Shown here one piece after another: positions 17,578-25,948 of a stretch of DNA of 64,000 nt (position 1 is its first letter; each line of letters begins with the position of its first letter). Where the stretch lies: the NCBI RefSeq assembly GCF_000378145.1, contig NZ_KB899282.1, positions 124,001-188,000 of the forward strand, in the 5' to 3' direction. This DNA comes from Saccharibacillus kuerlensis DSM 22868 (GTDB lineage: Bacteria > Bacillota > Bacilli > Paenibacillales > Paenibacillaceae). A model generated the notes under the pieces. It searched no databases. It had not been told where the DNA came from and saw only the letters and a program-made list of their open reading frames with translations. The translations under genes and the position numbers were made by a program.

Positions 17578-18027
17578 TCAGACGAACCTCCTCGGCAATA
17601 TATACGGCTGTGCGTATGGCGGAACGGTATCCGCAGATGTGTAGATGCCTAAACGGGAATACGAGGAATAACACGACTTGCCAAGATTTAAGAAGGCTTG
17701 ATGTTTCAACAAGATAGACAGAATCAAATCATATAAACATCTTTAACCCTAGCAAGAGGTTTGGAATCGTTAGTTTTCCGAAATTCCAGAAGAAAAAAAA
17801 GGATTAGGACAACAATAGACGAGTGCAAACGATTGAACTGAAAATGACTGAAGAAACTTAATAATCTCCCACCCTATGATACCATATGTTGTAAGATTAT
17901 AAAGGTTTATGTCAGACGTATAAGAAAACGAACATTTACAGCGGCATATGATAAATTTCAGTACCTAAATACAAACAAAGGTTCTATCTTTATAAGATCA
18001 AACTTCTTAAGAAAAGAGGAGATTTTT
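17578..18027. other. Intergenic region between divergent glgC and dinB-like genes
   Basis: 450 bp, AT-rich, without a convincing gene or structured element. It must hold the minus-strand glgC promoter and the plus-strand promoter of the DinB gene. The latter has AAGAAAAGAGGAG before its ATG. Confidence 0.5.
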
Positions 18028-18501
18028 ATGCATCCATGCTGCAAAAGTATATTTGACCAACTGGATATTGCGATAGAGTCGGTACAAGCTTTGATCCGTT
18101 CGTTGAACGAAGAAGAATTGGTCGTCAAAGGGCATCCCAATAAAATGTCCGTCGGCGAACTTCTTGCTCATCTGTCCGTACTCTGTGAGGCGGATTTTCG
18201 AATCGGAGCCGGAGCTTCGCTCGAAGACATGCAGCGTTTCTATGAACAAACAGAGCCTGCCCAGACTCTGCAGGCGCTGGAATCCTCGCTGCTGCAGCAT
18301 TATTCGGCCCTTAAAACAGGCATTGCTTCGCTGACGAATCGAGAATTGGAGCAGCAAACCGTCTCTTATTGGGGCGTGAAATATTCACGTTTCGAATGGT
18401 TGGTGGAAACACTCGCGCATTTCTATCATCATCGGGGTCAACTGCATGCCATGATCGTACATGTCCTGCACAAGAATCCAGAGATAAAGCTGTTTGAATA
18501 A
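18028..18501 (+). CDS. DinB-family (YfiT/DinB four-helix) protein
   Basis: 157 aa predicted all-alpha. Three metal-ligand histidines typical of the DinB four-helix bundle are visible in GELLAHLSVLCEA and FYHHRGQLHAMIVH. Members include putative metal-dependent thiol S-transferases (bacillithiol-dependent) and damage-inducible proteins of unknown reaction. GAGGAG supports the start. It converges with the ykoEDC operon, and the function cannot be narrowed from context. Confidence 0.85.
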   Translation: MHPCCKSIFDQLDIAIESVQALIRSLNEEELVVKGHPNKMSVGELLAHLSVLCEADFRIGAGASLEDMQRFYEQTEPAQTLQALESSLLQHYSALKTGIASLTNRELEQQTVSYWGVKYSRFEWLVETLAHFYHHRGQLHAMIVHVLHKNPEIKLFE

Positions 18502-18553
18502 AATTTACTAATGCATACGATTCGTCCGCTGTACAACAGAGAACGGAGTGTAC

Positions 18554-18586
18554 AAAAAAGCGGACGGACCTCAAGGGTCCATCCGC
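18554..18586 (-). terminator. Terminator overlapping the ykoC stop codon
   Basis: 11-bp stem (18560-18570 with 18576-18586, one G-U) and loop TCAAG, followed by TTTTTT on the minus strand. The 5' arm encodes the last codons of ykoC and the loop contains the TGA stop. Confidence 0.9.
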
Positions 18587-19371
18587 ATATCGCCGAGTCC
18601 GAAGATCGGCAGTTCCTGTGCCAGCAGAAAGGCTGCTGCCGCAGCACAAGCCAGCACCAACAAAACCGCAGCGTCGCTGCGCGTAAACGGTGAAGCATAG
18701 TAATAAGTTCGCTGCTTCCCTGCATCGAAACGCTTGACTTCCATTGCTGCGGCAGTACGCTGGGCACGCCGAATGCTCTGCGCAAGCAGCGGCAGCGCGT
18801 ACAATTCCGGCAGACGAAGCAGCCCCGCAGAACCTGCTCCCGCACCGCGCACGGCAAGCGCTTCGCGTCGAATACGCAGCTCTTCCCCCACCATGGGCAG
18901 CAGACGGATTGAGGCCATGAAGCTGTACGCGTATTTCGGGCTTAATTTCAGACGCTGCATCAGCGCATAGAACAGCCCTGTCGATGAAGTCGTCAGCACG
19001 AAGAGCAGCCCCTGCGAGCCGAAAGCGATCGAGCGAAAACCCAGATGCAAACCGCGGTAGAAGCTTTCTTTGGAGATCGAAATCGGTCCAAATGCCCACC
19101 AGATCTCACTGCCTTTCCCGAACAGAATCATTGTCAGAGACGCCGAAGCCAATGCCAGAGTAAATCCTGCTGCCATCAGAGCCGTTTTCCAGACGGGGTA
19201 TCCCGAACCGACAAACAGCAGCAGTAGAAAAGTACAGGCCAGATAAAAGGACATGTCGATGCGATGTACAAATAGAGTCAGAACAAACAGCAGAACAAAC
19301 AGCAAAAGCTTCAAAGCCGGATTCGCCCGGTGAAGCAGCGTCGTTCGGGACGGCTCGAAAAATTTCTTCAT
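18571..19371 (-). CDS. ykoC: ECF transporter transmembrane T component (YkoC type)
   Basis: 266 aa. It is the energy-coupling EcfT-like subunit that links the ATPase to the substrate-binding YkoE. N-terminal hydrophobic segments (LKLLLFVLLFVLTLFVHRID) and further membrane helices are followed by cytoplasmic coupling helices with the Arg/Ala motif region (RRAQRTAAAMEVKRFD) and a C-terminal membrane segment. The start ATG 19371 overlaps the ykoD stop as ATGA. Longer in-frame openings lie inside ykoD. It is the last gene of a TPP-riboswitch-controlled operon, so the cargo is most likely thiamine or its hydroxymethylpyrimidine precursor. Confidence 0.9.
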   Translation of the reverse strand: MKKFFEPSRTTLLHRANPALKLLLFVLLFVLTLFVHRIDMSFYLACTFLLLLFVGSGYPVWKTALMAAGFTLALASASLTMILFGKGSEIWWAFGPISISKESFYRGLHLGFRSIAFGSQGLLFVLTTSSTGLFYALMQRLKLSPKYAYSFMASIRLLPMVGEELRIRREALAVRGAGAGSAGLLRLPELYALPLLAQSIRRAQRTAAAMEVKRFDAGKQRTYYYASPFTRSDAAVLLVLACAAAAAFLLAQELPIFGLGDMRMDP

Positions 19372-21263
19372 TCCTGTTCCTCCTTCGCAAGCCGTGGGCT
19401 TTCGCCGCGAGAACGGCCTGTCGGCTCCGCCGATACCAGTTTTCCGCCTTCCACTCTCCATATTTGAGTAGCCAGCCGCTCGGCGATCTCCGGTTCATGT
19501 GTAATCATCAGCACGGCGCGGCCGGAAGCCCGAAGCGTCTCACACAGGTCAAGCATTGCGAACGCATTGCGGGCATCCTGCCCGAAGGTCGGTTCATCGA
19601 GCAGCAGCAGCGGTTTGTCCGATACGACTGCCGACGCTACGCTGAGCCGGCGTTTCTGGCCAAGCGAGAGCAAATAGGGATGGCGATCGGCATATTCGCA
19701 GAGACCAAATCCATCCAGACACTGGCCTGCGCGCAGCTCCAGCTCGGCCTCTGTTTCAGGTCCGAGCTGCATTCTACGTCCGAATAGGCCTCGCTTTCTC
19801 GGCAGTGCGGCCTGTGCTTCGCTGCGCAGCGTAAAGGATACCTCGTCCTGTACCCGGTTCGTAACGAACTGGAACTCCGGGTTCTGGAAAACAAAAGCGG
19901 CATGCTTGGCAGCCGTCTCCCGCACGGATCGGCGGCCGACAGGGCGAACACCGCCGTATTCGCACATTCCTTCCTGCGGCAGCAGGCCCATTAGCCCGAG
20001 CAGCAGCGAGCTTTTTCCGGCTCCGTTGGGGCCGGTCAGCGCGATTAGGTCGCCAGGCATGATCGCCGCCTTTTCGACCGCACATACATTCCTGCCGCTG
20101 CGCAGCACTCGGAAGTTCTCCAGTTTCAGCAGTGGCTGCTCCGATTCGGTGCCTACAGACGGTACCGAATCGCCGAGAGCCGGATCTAGAGCGATAGGTG
20201 CCGAAACAGGAGCGACGGAGGCGGAAGCCGAAGAGATAAGATCTGAAGCAGGAGCGACGGGAGTCGGAACCGGAGCGCTGACAACCAAGTCCCGTGCGCC
20301 TAGGCCCGGACTTGCGCTGCCGGCAGCCAATGACGCATCTGACGTATGCGCCGGCCGCGCAGCTCCGTCTCCGCTGCCGCCCGACGATAGCTCACTGCTG
20401 TCCGCGTCCCTGCCGAGAATGTTTCCATAAGCGTCATCCCACGCTTCGGGATACCAGATTCCGTATTCGCGCAGTTCCGCACGATAGCGGCCGAACACGG
20501 TCCTTGCCGGACCGTCGGCCATGATCGAACCGTCGCTTCGGAACAGCACGACCCGATCCACCCAGTCAATGACTTCTTCAATCCGGTGCTCGACGATAAT
20601 TACAGTGCGCTGTCCCGATACGCGGCGCACTGCTTCCCAAATTGTACGCCGTCCTTCCGGATCAAGCAGCGCGGACGGCTCGTCCAGCAGCAGCGTATCG
20701 GGCTGCAGCAGCAGGACCGACGCGAGCGCCAGCCTCTGCTTCATTCCCTGTGACAGACTGCCGATCGGCACGTGCGGATCAGGCAAATTCAGCCCGACCT
20801 CACGCAGCGCAGCTTCGATAAGACCGGTCATTTCTTCCCGCGGTACGGTCAGATTTTCCAGCACAAAAGCCAGCTCTTCGTCCACATAAGGCATGCAGAA
20901 CTGGGTATCGGGATCTTGGAACACGATTCCCGCCGATTCCGGCACTTTCAATCGCTCTGCCTTCATCGGCACTTCCGTCACCCTCGGAATGATTCCGCCC
21001 AGCACTTGGAGCAGTGTCGACTTGCCGCAGCCGCTTGGACCAAGCAGAAGCACTTTTTCTCCTTGGCCGATCTTCAGCGATAAATCTCGGAACAACAGCT
21101 CTGTAACACCCGGGAATTTCAGACGCAGCCCTACGGCTTCCGCGGCATACTCTTCAAACTCTCGTCTGCCCGGTTCCTCCTGCGGATTGCCGTGCGATTC
21201 ATCCCCGTGCTTTTCCGGCTCCGCTCCCCATTGTTTTTCCATTTCCGTGATCCGGCTTTCCAT
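19368..21263 (-). CDS. ykoD: ECF transporter fused double ATPase (YkoD type)
   Basis: 631 aa with two ABC ATPase domains in one chain. The first (~45-280) has Walker A LGPSGCGKSTLL, signature LSQGMKQRLALA and Walker B LLLDEPSALLD. The second (~370-610) has Walker A TGPNGAGKSSLL, signature LSLGQKRRLSVA and LLLLDEPTFGQD. A ~75-residue Ala/Ser/Pro/Val-rich linker (~295-370) joins them. The first ~40 residues are acidic and poorly conserved. AAGGAGCG supports the start. It powers the YkoE/YkoC importer, overlaps ykoC by 4 bp and lies 141 bp downstream of ykoE. Confidence 0.93.
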   Translation of the reverse strand: MESRITEMEKQWGAEPEKHGDESHGNPQEEPGRREFEEYAAEAVGLRLKFPGVTELLFRDLSLKIGQGEKVLLLGPSGCGKSTLLQVLGGIIPRVTEVPMKAERLKVPESAGIVFQDPDTQFCMPYVDEELAFVLENLTVPREEMTGLIEAALREVGLNLPDPHVPIGSLSQGMKQRLALASVLLLQPDTLLLDEPSALLDPEGRRTIWEAVRRVSGQRTVIIVEHRIEEVIDWVDRVVLFRSDGSIMADGPARTVFGRYRAELREYGIWYPEAWDDAYGNILGRDADSSELSSGGSGDGAARPAHTSDASLAAGSASPGLGARDLVVSAPVPTPVAPASDLISSASASVAPVSAPIALDPALGDSVPSVGTESEQPLLKLENFRVLRSGRNVCAVEKAAIMPGDLIALTGPNGAGKSSLLLGLMGLLPQEGMCEYGGVRPVGRRSVRETAAKHAAFVFQNPEFQFVTNRVQDEVSFTLRSEAQAALPRKRGLFGRRMQLGPETEAELELRAGQCLDGFGLCEYADRHPYLLSLGQKRRLSVASAVVSDKPLLLLDEPTFGQDARNAFAMLDLCETLRASGRAVLMITHEPEIAERLATQIWRVEGGKLVSAEPTGRSRGESPRLAKEEQE

Positions 21264-21404
21264 TATTCAGCGCTCCTTCCCGGGACAAGCGCAAGCCTGC
21301 TTAACATCAAGATCCGGCAGGACCGACTCGATGTTTCGGCTTCATGATACCCGCATTTCTGCACGGTATCGCCGATGCCATATCGCAGCGGCTTTATCCC
21401 CTTT

Positions 21405-22016
21405 TTAGCTGTCCAGCGCATCGTATTCCTTGCGGTCTACAGGCTGCAGCGATTGGGTCACGCCGGCTTTTTCCAGCAGCTTCGCCAATCCGTACATCAG
21501 GTATCCGGCAATTACAAAACCGCTGATGGCACGCAGTGTATATTTCAAAATTAGCAGCCAAGTCGCGTACTCCGTCACATAGCCGTAATAAATATCGGCC
21601 AGAAGCGATCCGGCAGCGGCAGCGATTCCCGCCAGCCCCGCTACAAATGCAGTTGCCTTTCGATAACGGAACGCCGCGAATACCAACTCCGCTCCAAGGC
21701 CCTGTACGACACTGTACAGCAGCAGCTGAATACCATAGGCGCTGCCGAACGCGATCTCCAGATGCGCCGCAGCAATTTCTGCAATCAGAGCGACACCCGG
21801 CTTGCGAATCAGCAGGAAGGCCAGTGTCGAAGCAGCGAACCACATTCCGTACACCAATTCATTGGACTGCAGGAATAGCAGCCCCGCTACACTCGATACG
21901 GACGCCCATAAGTGATAGACGATTCCCAATACAAGCGACACGACTACCGTGACCAATACGTCTGTCAATGTCAGCCCTTTGCGGCGTGGAGCCGCTCCCG
22001 AAACCTTTGTACTCAT
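21405..22016 (-). CDS. ykoE: ECF transporter substrate-binding S component, thiamine/HMP type (YkoE)
   Basis: 203 aa with about five to six hydrophobic segments (TDVLVTVVVSLVLGIVYHLW, GMWFAASTLAFLLIRKPG, GIQLLLYSVVQGLGAEL). It matches the YkoE thiamine-precursor S component by sequence and operon. The open frame extends 52 codons upstream, but that part runs through the leader terminator. GGGGAG nine bases before ATG 22016 marks the true start (MSTKVSGAAPRRK). It is controlled by the TPP riboswitch at 22178-22277. No ykoF gene is present in the operon. Confidence 0.9.
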   Translation of the reverse strand: MSTKVSGAAPRRKGLTLTDVLVTVVVSLVLGIVYHLWASVSSVAGLLFLQSNELVYGMWFAASTLAFLLIRKPGVALIAEIAAAHLEIAFGSAYGIQLLLYSVVQGLGAELVFAAFRYRKATAFVAGLAGIAAAAGSLLADIYYGYVTEYATWLLILKYTLRAISGFVIAGYLMYGLAKLLEKAGVTQSLQPVDRKEYDALDS

Positions 22017-22122
22017 CTTTTTAATCTCCCCACTCTTTTTATTTCGGGCTTTGCGGTTCGCAAAGTCCGGTTGCTGCGCTAACGACGATGGTTCGGCCGG
22101 TACGTTTCGGCGCCGCATGCAC

Positions 22123-22166
22123 AAAAAGGCGGCTTTCAGGCATAAAAATGCGCAGAAAGCCGCCTC
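22123..22166 (-). terminator. Riboswitch-controlled transcription terminator of ykoEDC
   Basis: Perfect 10-bp stem GGCGGCTTTC / GAAAGCCGCC (22128-22137, 22155-22164) and a T5 run on the minus strand, between the TPP aptamer and the ykoE ribosome-binding site. This is the expression platform. Confidence 0.92.
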
Positions 22167-22177
22167 GTTCACGGACG

Positions 22178-22277
22178 GATACGAATTCTCTACGCTGGCA
22201 TGATCCAGATCAGATTAACGGTCAGAAGCGGTAAAACGGCTTCAATCTCAGCCCGGCTCGCCCGGACCCCCGTATCG
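22178..22277 (-). ncRNA. TPP (THI-element) riboswitch
   Basis: On the minus strand the conserved aptamer blocks appear in order: GATACGGGGGTCC, GGGCTGAGA, then CTGATCTGGATCATGCCAGC and GTAGAGAA. The closing P1 stem is GATACG (22271-22276 complement) with CGTATC (22179-22184 complement). Between GGGCTGAGA and CTGATCTGGAT lies the variable P3 arm (GAAGCCGTTTTACCGCTTC). It is followed by an intrinsic terminator, so thiamine pyrophosphate should switch transcription off. Confidence 0.96.
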
Positions 22278-22294
22278 TTATGCAGTTGCTTTTT

Positions 22295-22323
22295 AACATA
22301 CACACTTTTTCTCGGAGACGCAA
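22295..22323 (-). promoter_or_regulatory. Candidate sigma-A promoter of ykoEDC
   Basis: On the minus strand TTGCGT (-35), a 17-base spacer and TATGTT (-10). This places the start a few bases before the riboswitch P1 stem. The match is moderate but the position is exactly right. Confidence 0.45.
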
Positions 22324-22383
22324 TAACGAATTTTCGTTCATGCATGTTTATCCTGCCTATACCTGTGACCTATGTATTCACGC

Positions 22384-23361
22384 TTATGATCGCCGCCTGA
22401 CCTCTGGCCGCAAGATCCGCAGCATCATAAGCTGGAAAATCCGGAAAGGCAGACGCCTTTTGAGCGCGGCGAGCAGGGCGGCACGGCGCGGCACGACGTA
22501 GCGGAAACGCCCTCTCCCTCTGCGTCCAAGCGCCAGATCGGCCGCCAATTTCGCAACGTCGCGCGGATCGCCTCCGCTCGCCGCACTGGCGCGCGACATC
22601 TCCAGCATTTGCTTCAACGCGGCTTCGTTCGGTGAATCGTCTGTCCGGTAGATGCCGGCAAATCCTTTTTCCCAAATGTCCGTCTTGTAGGAAGCGGGTT
22701 CAATCACATAAGTCCGGATTCCGTAAGGAGACGTTTCGAGCGCCAGCGATTCGCTAAAGCCTTCAAGCGCAAACTTCGATGAAACGTAAGGTCCGTAGCC
22801 CGGCAGCCCCATTACGCCGCTGACGCTGCTTATTTGCAGGATGCAGCCTCTGCGGGCTTCACGCATGTACGGAAGCACGGCACCGGTCATCGCAATCATG
22901 CCGAATACGTTGACGGCAAACTGTTCGCGCCAACCATCCATCGGAACCTCTCCAATAAATCCGCCCATTGCCGAGCCTGCGTTATTGACGAGAATATCGA
23001 TTCGACCGAATACGTCAAACACTTCTGCTGCCGCTGTACTTACACGTTCGTCGTCGCACACGTCAAGCCGGATCGGGAAAATCAGACTCGACACCGGACC
23101 CGTCCCAAGTGCCTCCAGGTTTCCCAACTGCTCGGCTTGTCCGGAGTTTTTATATGGTTCTTCCGCTGTTCCAACCGACAAGTCCGCTTCTTGCAGCAGG
23201 TCCGCTTCCCGGGCCGCAGCAAACAGTCGATCTGCCGCTTCCGGTCGTCTCATGCCGGCAGCCACCCGTATACCTGCAGCAGCCAGTTCGATACAAATGT
23301 GCAGACCGAATCCACTGGACGTTCCCGTTACGATAGCCGTTCTTTGCTCCTTTTTATCCAT
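22384..23361 (-). CDS. SDR-family oxidoreductase
   Basis: 325 aa. Cofactor loop VTGTSSGFGLH, LVNNAGSAMGGF, catalytic Ser in QISSVSG and YVSSK are all intact, so it should be an active NAD(P)-dependent reductase/dehydrogenase. A ~25-residue extra segment lies between the second and third strands. The C-terminus is a long basic tail (RRAALLAALKRRLPFRIFQL). The start is uncertain. ATG 23361 is used, but upstream TTG codons (23379, 23373) closer to GGGAGTGA are possible. Monocistronic and substrate unknown. Confidence 0.88.
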   Translation of the reverse strand: MDKKEQRTAIVTGTSSGFGLHICIELAAAGIRVAAGMRRPEAADRLFAAAREADLLQEADLSVGTAEEPYKNSGQAEQLGNLEALGTGPVSSLIFPIRLDVCDDERVSTAAAEVFDVFGRIDILVNNAGSAMGGFIGEVPMDGWREQFAVNVFGMIAMTGAVLPYMREARRGCILQISSVSGVMGLPGYGPYVSSKFALEGFSESLALETSPYGIRTYVIEPASYKTDIWEKGFAGIYRTDDSPNEAALKQMLEMSRASAASGGDPRDVAKLAADLALGRRGRGRFRYVVPRRAALLAALKRRLPFRIFQLMMLRILRPEVRRRS

Positions 23362-23625
23362 ACTTCTCTTCAAATACAATCACTCCCGGCTGTCAATTTT
23401 CATTACCTCTTATGTTGTCTTGCTTTACACCTAACTTAAGGAGTGGTAGCGTTAGACTATTACCCGATGACCGTGCAGCTCTTTTTTTAGGCTTTTCCTC
23501 TCTGGTCTCCACTTTGATCGAACGCTGCTTCTCCCCATTTTCATTTACTTCGATTAGAAATAAAGACAGCTTTATTTCTTTTTTTGTCTTTACTTATGTA
23601 AAAAAATGAAAAAGGAGGGTTTATT

Positions 23626-24807
23626 ATGAACAATCTTAACGTTGAACCTGCCGTCTCCGGGCTAAAATCCGTTTTCGTAGGCACTAGTTTCCCTCGTGAA
23701 TGCGGATTAGCCGTGTTCTCGCAGGACATGATGAATGAACTTGCTACATTTGAAGATTTCACTCCTCCAACCATTATCGCAATCGAAGACGGAAGATCAT
23801 ATGCTTACGGCAATGAAGTTATCGGAAAAATCGCTCAAAATAACCTCGACGATTACCTGAATTCCGCAGCCGAACTCAATCGGACGGACACGGATGTTGT
23901 GATTATTCAACATGAATTCGGTATTTACGGAGGAGAAAATGGCAGTTATATTCTTGATTTCGCAGCGGCTCTACGTGTTCCGTTTATCGTGATTTTCCAC
24001 ACTGTACTGGCTTCTCCTTCTGCGGAGCAGCAGCGCATTATGACCGAACTGGCTGCGCTGAGCTTTAAAGTGGTGACCATGGCCCGCAACAAGATGCCCG
24101 ATTTGATCAATATATACGGGATTACGCCCGACAAGATCGAAATGCATCATCACGGCGTGCCAACTGTCCGGACCGAAAGCCGCGAAGCATTGAAGATGCG
24201 TTACGGCTTTCCGCGTCGCCAGATTCTGTCCACCTTCGGATTTTTGAGCCCCGGAAAAGGGATCGAATACGTCATTGAAGCCATGAGCAGCGTGGTCAAA
24301 ACCCATCCGGAAGCCTTGTATATCGTCTGGGGTCGAACGCATCCGGGCATCAAGCGCCGTGAAGGAGAAGTCTACCGGGAAAGTCTGCAAGAACGGGTGG
24401 CGGAACTCCAGTTGGGTGAAAACGTAATTTTTGTAGACAAGCATTTATCGCAGGAAGAAGTCGTTCAGTCGCTGGTCATGTCGGATATTTATTTGACTCC
24501 TTATCTGGGCCAAGACCAAGCCGTAAGCGGAACATTGGCTTTCGGAATAGGCTACGGAAGGGTTGTGATTTCGACGCCGTACCGCTACGCACAGGAAATG
24601 CTGGCGGGAGGAAGAGGACTGCTGGCGGAATTCCGGGATTCGGCTTCACTGGAACGACACATTTTGAGCGTGTTCAATCAGCCGGAACTCAAAGCCGACA
24701 TGGAACGCAAAACGCTTATGCTGGGACGCACAATGCATTGGAACGAAATCGCTGGCGAATATGCGGACCTGCTGCGGACCTGTGCGGCCAAAGGAAGTGT
24801 CATTTGA
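23626..24807 (+). CDS. Family 4-type (GT-B) glycosyltransferase
   Basis: 393 aa. GT-B fold with N-terminal FVGTSFPRECGLAVFSQDMM, acceptor-side IIQHEFGIYGGENG and C-terminal nucleotide-sugar half GFLSPGKGIEYVIEAM, LTPYLGQDQAVSGTLAFGIG and YGRVVISTPYRYAQEM. It resembles GT4 retaining mannosyl/glucosyltransferases. Strong AAGGAGGG start site. Its TGA touches the start of the next gene, and a third gene follows closely, forming a compact three-gene unit with a terminator at the end. Donor and acceptor unknown. Confidence 0.88.
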   Translation: MNNLNVEPAVSGLKSVFVGTSFPRECGLAVFSQDMMNELATFEDFTPPTIIAIEDGRSYAYGNEVIGKIAQNNLDDYLNSAAELNRTDTDVVIIQHEFGIYGGENGSYILDFAAALRVPFIVIFHTVLASPSAEQQRIMTELAALSFKVVTMARNKMPDLINIYGITPDKIEMHHHGVPTVRTESREALKMRYGFPRRQILSTFGFLSPGKGIEYVIEAMSSVVKTHPEALYIVWGRTHPGIKRREGEVYRESLQERVAELQLGENVIFVDKHLSQEEVVQSLVMSDIYLTPYLGQDQAVSGTLAFGIGYGRVVISTPYRYAQEMLAGGRGLLAEFRDSASLERHILSVFNQPELKADMERKTLMLGRTMHWNEIAGEYADLLRTCAAKGSVI

Positions 24808-25916
24808 AAAACATGATGGAGAATGATGCGCTTCCTTTGTCTTATTTGCGCAGACTGACGGACGACACCGGTATTTTCCAACATACAAAATTTGGCGTCG
24901 CCGACCGCTCTCACGGTTATACGTCGGACGATAATGCCAGAGCGCTGATTGCGGCAGTCCTAGCTTACGCAAAGCGGCCAAGCGAAAGCGGCCTGGATTT
25001 GGCACATACTTACCTCTCTTTTTTGTATCACGCACAGAATCCCGACGGAAGCTTCCGTAACTTTATGAATTACGATCGCTCTTTCGCGGAAACGGTCGGT
25101 TCTGACGATTGTCAGGGTCGATGTCTCTGGGCGCTGGGTTCCGCGATTACAGAAACCGGCCTACCGGATAATCTGCAAAACACGTGCAAATATATGTTGG
25201 ATCGCGCTCTGCCGCATCTGGAACAGATCCGTTCACCGAGAGCAATAGGCTATGCTTTGATTGGGCTCACTTCTATCCTGGAATCTCCGGACGCGCTATT
25301 TTACGCTTTTCCTTACATGGACGCCGAGAAACCGAACCCGGACTTTCTGTCAAGAGCACGAATCGAAGCGCTGATTGATGCAATGGCGAACAAGCTCAAC
25401 GATTCCTATACCATTTACCGAAAAGACGATTGGCACTGGTATGAAGATTCTCTGACCTACGGTAACGCCATGCTTCCGTGGGCGATGCTAAAAGTCTCCC
25501 GTCTGCCTGGTAAGGAAGCTTACGCACCAGCGGCTAGAGAAAGCTTGGACTTTCTCATCAAGCAAACGTTTGCCGACGAAGGACACTTCAAACCGATTGG
25601 AAGCGGCGGTTGGTATACGAGAAACGGTACTCCCGCTCTTTATGACGAGCAGCCGATCGAAGCTTCGGAAACGATGTTTGCCTGTCTTGAAGCTTATCGC
25701 CGCTTTGGAGCTCCCGCTTACCACGAGTTCGCAGTACGATGCTATGAATGGTTTCATGGCGCCAATTCGCTCAAGCAGAGCCTGATCGATCCCCAGACGG
25801 GCGGATGCTATGACGGCATTCATGCCCAGGGGCTGAACCTGAATCAGGGTTCCGAGAACATTATCTCTTACTGCATGGCCCAAGCGGTCATTCTTCCCCT
25901 CCCACAAACCGTATAA
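24804..25916 (+). CDS. Alpha/alpha-toroid glycosidase-like protein
   Basis: 370 aa. Repeating helical hairpins with motifs seen in six-hairpin glycosidase-like proteins: SHGYTSDDNARALIAAVL, FLYHAQNPDGSFRNFMNYD, WHWYEDSLTYGNAMLPWAML, EASETMFACLEAYRRFG and ENIISYCMAQAV. Acidic residues in EDSLTY and EASE are catalytic candidates. No signal peptide, so cytoplasmic. The start is uncertain: TTG 24804 overlaps the upstream TGA and lies six bases after AAGGAAG, whereas ATG 24813 lacks a well-spaced site. The translational overlap with the GT4 gene suggests a shared pathway. Confidence 0.75.
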   Translation: MKNMMENDALPLSYLRRLTDDTGIFQHTKFGVADRSHGYTSDDNARALIAAVLAYAKRPSESGLDLAHTYLSFLYHAQNPDGSFRNFMNYDRSFAETVGSDDCQGRCLWALGSAITETGLPDNLQNTCKYMLDRALPHLEQIRSPRAIGYALIGLTSILESPDALFYAFPYMDAEKPNPDFLSRARIEALIDAMANKLNDSYTIYRKDDWHWYEDSLTYGNAMLPWAMLKVSRLPGKEAYAPAARESLDFLIKQTFADEGHFKPIGSGGWYTRNGTPALYDEQPIEASETMFACLEAYRRFGAPAYHEFAVRCYEWFHGANSLKQSLIDPQTGGCYDGIHAQGLNLNQGSENIISYCMAQAVILPLPQTV

Positions 25917-25948
25917 AATGCCGGATCCCAGGAAGGCTGACCTTACCC

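Noticed and set aside
22017-22172. 52-codon N-terminal extension of ykoE
   Set aside because: It runs through the riboswitch terminator hairpin and lacks a ribosome-binding site. The internal ATG at 22016 has one.
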